DNA of 6,880 nt from Spirochaetaceae bacterium (GTDB lineage Bacteria > Spirochaetota > Spirochaetia > Treponematales > Breznakiellaceae): NCBI GenBank assembly GCA_031275595.1, contig JAISOO010000138.1, forward strand, positions 1-6,880. The letters are read 5' to 3'. Below the pieces are notes generated by a model. The model was not told where the DNA came from, did no database searches, and saw only the letters and a program-made list of their open reading frames with translations. Of the stretch, positions 4,996 through 6,880 are shown piece by piece (position 1 is the first letter of the stretch; every line of letters starts with the position of its first letter). The translations under genes and the position numbers were made by a program.

Positions 4996-6880
4996 TCAGG
5001 TTGTCCTTCGGCCGTTATCAGCGGAACGTTTTAAATCGATGATGACAAACTGGGGGGTTTCGGTATAGTTAAACCAGTTCCGGGTAATTTCAAAAACCAG
5101 ATCTACCTGATCGCCCATATCAAATTCTTTTTTTACTTTGTCCGCCGCCTGCCAATAAACTCCGGGCCATTTATATTTCCCCGCGTCCAGGGTGAGTTTT
5201 ACATGTTTTATCTCAGGTTTTCCCATAAGGAGTATGTCACTTATCTTAAGCCCCCGGGCCAAAAAGGTGAGGGACCGATTCCCCTCTCCGTAAGGTTCAA
5301 AACGATCGAGTAAAGGGAGAAGAATGTCCGGGGCAAGGTAGGAATGGGGCAGTTCCGCGTCGATGGCAAAGGTTTCTTCATTATTTCCTCCCACCAGTTC
5401 TATGGTCCGGGATACGATTTTAAGCCGCTCCTGCAGGGGTTCCCAATTAGATTTTTTGAGACTGAACCCCGCCGCATAATCATGACCGCCCCAATCGATA
5501 AAAAGGTCCGCGCATTGTTCCAACAGGGGCCTGAGGTCGTACCCCTGGACGGAACGGCAGGATCCGATAGCGGTTTCATCCCCCAGAGACACCACCACCG
5601 CGGGCACCTTAAACCGGGAAACCAAACGGGTGGCCATGATCCCCGTCACCCCCCGGACAATATTTTCCCCCGCGGCCATGACCAGGGTGCCCCCGAAATC
5701 CTTAAGGCTCCCCTCGGCCAGGGGTTCCACCACGGCCCAGGTATCGTTTCCCAGGGCTTTCCGTTCCTCGTTCAAGGCGATAAGCTCATCGGCTAGACGG
5801 TCCCGCTCCCCGGCGTCCTCCTGGATCAAAAGGTCCACCGCCTTAGCGGGATTACCCATACGGCCCGCGGCATTAATAACGGGACAGAGCTTCCAGGAAA
5901 GTTCCCCGGCGCTGATTCGCCGTCCGGCCAGTCCCATCTTAAGAAGCAGGGCCTGTAGAGCCGGCAGGGGAGCCTTCTTCAGGGTTTCAACACCCTGCCG
6001 GACGATGATACGGTTTTCATCCTTGAGGGGCATAATATCCGCCACGGTCCCCAGGCTTGCGAGCTGGAGAGCCGCCCCATCCTCATCGGTAAAGAGGTTT
6101 TCCCGTTTTTGAATAAAAGAAACAAAAAGGTTGATGAATACATCCAGTTCCCCCTGGGGTTTGTCGGAGTACCGGGCAATCCGGGAAAGCTCCTTGAGCC
6201 GGAGGAGGCTTTTTCCCGCGGTTTGGGGGATCTCTTTGCCGATCTCGGCGGCGATTTCCAGCATGTGTATTTCAACCCCCGGCCCGAAAATTTTAAGCAG
6301 GGCCTTTTTCTGGAGGGGCGCGTCCCAGGCAAGGATCTGCTGCCCCTCAAGAAACCGGGGAAGCCTGGTATCGGTAATGCCCACCACGCCGGGTACCACC
6401 GTTTCCACCAGCCGGTCTATGACTACCAGGTTCCGCAGCTTGGCAATCTCAATAATATAGGCATCGTTTGAAGGCCGGATATTGAGAAGGCATAGGGATT
6501 GACCATAGGTCCCGCTCTTTAAAGCAAACCGCAGGGCCCAAACCAGTTTATAGGTAACGCCGCAGCCCGCCAAGTCCCGGAAAGGATAGGGCGGGGAAAC
6601 GGCCGATTTTGGATTAACGATAGCCAGAGCCTCGGGCAGCTCATCCCGAAGGTTATGGTGATCGGTAATGACCACGTCTACCCCCAGTTCCCGGGCCCGC
6701 GCCACTTCGGCGGCATTGGAAACGCCGCAGTCCACAGTGATAATCAGGGTACCGTAGGCCGCGGCAAATTCCTCCACAGCCTTCATGGAAAGGCCGTAAG
6801 GTTCATCCCCCTGGGGCAGGCGCCAGCTTACGTCCATCCCCAGCCGGGAAAGGAAACTCCATAGGAGGGTGGTACTGGTG
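4996..6880 (-). CDS. recJ: Single-stranded-DNA 5'-3' exonuclease RecJ (5' end beyond the window)
   Basis: RecJ degrades single-stranded DNA 5' to 3' in recombination and mismatch or base-excision repair. The reading frame is open to the window edge: 14 codons before the Met at 6837 (TSTTLLWSFLSRLG) still match the family, so the N-terminus with the first DxDG motif is missing and this Met is not the start. Numbering from that Met: motif II VDCG at 35-38, DHH motif TDHH at 58-61, LAGCGVTYKL at 89-98, motif IV LGTVADIMPL at 262-271 (D267), NAAGRMG at 322-328, then the DHHA1 domain with GSCRSVQGYDL (425-435) and GGHDYAAGFSL (450-460), and an OB-fold at about 490-605. Between LVWAL and LASLGTVAD lies an insertion of about 140 residues that standard RecJ lacks and that resembles a DnaQ-type exonuclease. 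In DHHA1 the usual WHxG reads IVRG, so the conserved His is absent. The full protein probably exceeds 700 residues, against 577 in E. coli. Confidence 0.96.
   Translation of the reverse strand, partial: TSTTLLWSFLSRLGMDVSWRLPQGDEPYGLSMKAVEEFAAAYGTLIITVDCGVSNAAEVARARELGVDVVITDHHNLRDELPEALAIVNPKSAVSPPYPFRDLAGCGVTYKLVWALRFALKSGTYGQSLCLLNIRPSNDAYIIEIAKLRNLVVIDRLVETVVPGVVGITDTRLPRFLEGQQILAWDAPLQKKALLKIFGPGVEIHMLEIAAEIGKEIPQTAGKSLLRLKELSRIARYSDKPQGELDVFINLFVSFIQKRENLFTDEDGAALQLASLGTVADIMPLKDENRIIVRQGVETLKKAPLPALQALLLKMGLAGRRISAGELSWKLCPVINAAGRMGNPAKAVDLLIQEDAGERDRLADELIALNEERKALGNDTWAVVEPLAEGSLKDFGGTLVMAAGENIVRGVTGIMATRLVSRFKVPAVVVSLGDETAIGSCRSVQGYDLRPLLEQCADLFIDWGGHDYAAGFSLKKSNWEPLQERLKIVSRTIELVGGNNEETFAIDAELPHSYLAPDILLPLLDRFEPYGEGNRSLTFLARGLKISDILLMGKPEIKHVKLTLDAGKYKWPGVYWQAADKVKKEFDMGDQVDLVFEITRNWFNYTETPQFVIIDLKRSADNGRRTT
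6109..6498 (-). other. Degenerate DnaQ/RNase-T-like (DEDD) exonuclease domain inserted in RecJ
   Basis: This covers residues about 114-243 of RecJ (numbered from the Met at 6837). The stretch follows the DnaQ pattern in order: LCLLNIRPSNDAYIIEIAKL (115-134), in the place of the exoI strand 'vvfDxETTGxxx..IIEIaav'; VIDRLVETVVPG (139-150), like 'dxfetlvnPg'; VGITD (152-156); FLEGQQILAWDAPLQKKALL (162-181), like 'flxgxxlvaHNaxFDxxfL'; EIHMLEIA (189-196), like 'vIDTLexa'; SLLRLKELSRI (210-220); and GELDVFINLFVSFI (229-242), like 'HxALxDvxataelfxxL'. The catalytic D-x-E is N119-x-R121, HN is W171-D172, the exoII Asp is Q176, and the exoIII His position is a Pro. Only the last Asp (D232) seems kept. 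The homology is read by eye; the loss of activity is inferred. Confidence 0.65.

Overview
The window is a GC-rich bacterial chromosome segment, apart from its AT-richer left end. It most likely comes from a Treponema-lineage spirochaete, possibly a host-associated (termite-gut-type) one. This placement is inferred from the start of an Rpn/TIGR01784-type transposase (a family strongly expanded in Treponema denticola), the general gene content and the base composition. No rRNA or other decisive marker is present, so it is moderate at best.

Layout, left to right. Positions 1-119 hold a compact palindromic element: two long palindromes flank a terminator-like hairpin, and the outer ends form a 17-bp inverted repeat with one mismatch. 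It abuts, and supplies the stop codon of, a 48-codon remnant of an Rpn-type (PD-(D/E)XK) transposase on the minus strand. Then, all on the minus strand, comes the two-gene operon accD-accA, encoding the beta and alpha subunits of acetyl-CoA carboxyltransferase (malonyl-CoA synthesis for fatty acids), joined by a TGATG overlap. Divergent from accD, on the plus strand, is a class I/II PLP-dependent aminotransferase. The 84-bp gap between them carries back-to-back sigma70-type promoters with 17-bp spacers and, between the two, a perfect 7-8-7 inverted repeat that may be a shared operator. Both -10 boxes lie so close to the start codons that the two transcripts would be nearly or fully leaderless.

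A non-coding stretch (3521-3725) with several inverted repeats and the rpsU terminator separates the aminotransferase from a second minus-strand cluster, read right to left: recJ (5' end outside the window), a secreted M23 (LytM-type) peptidase, and rpsU (ribosomal protein bS21). The spacing (27 and 52 bp) suggests one transcriptional unit that ends in a 12-bp-stem hairpin. rpsU starts at TTG behind an exceptionally long Shine-Dalgarno sequence, with an in-frame ATG-TAA pair directly in front.

The most interesting item is inside RecJ. Between the DHH motif III and the GTVAD motif IV there is an insertion of about 140 residues that reads like a DnaQ/RNase-T-family (DEDD) 3'-5' exonuclease fold in which most catalytic acidic residues are replaced. 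It looks like a catalytically dead exonuclease domain embedded in a 5'-3' single-strand exonuclease.
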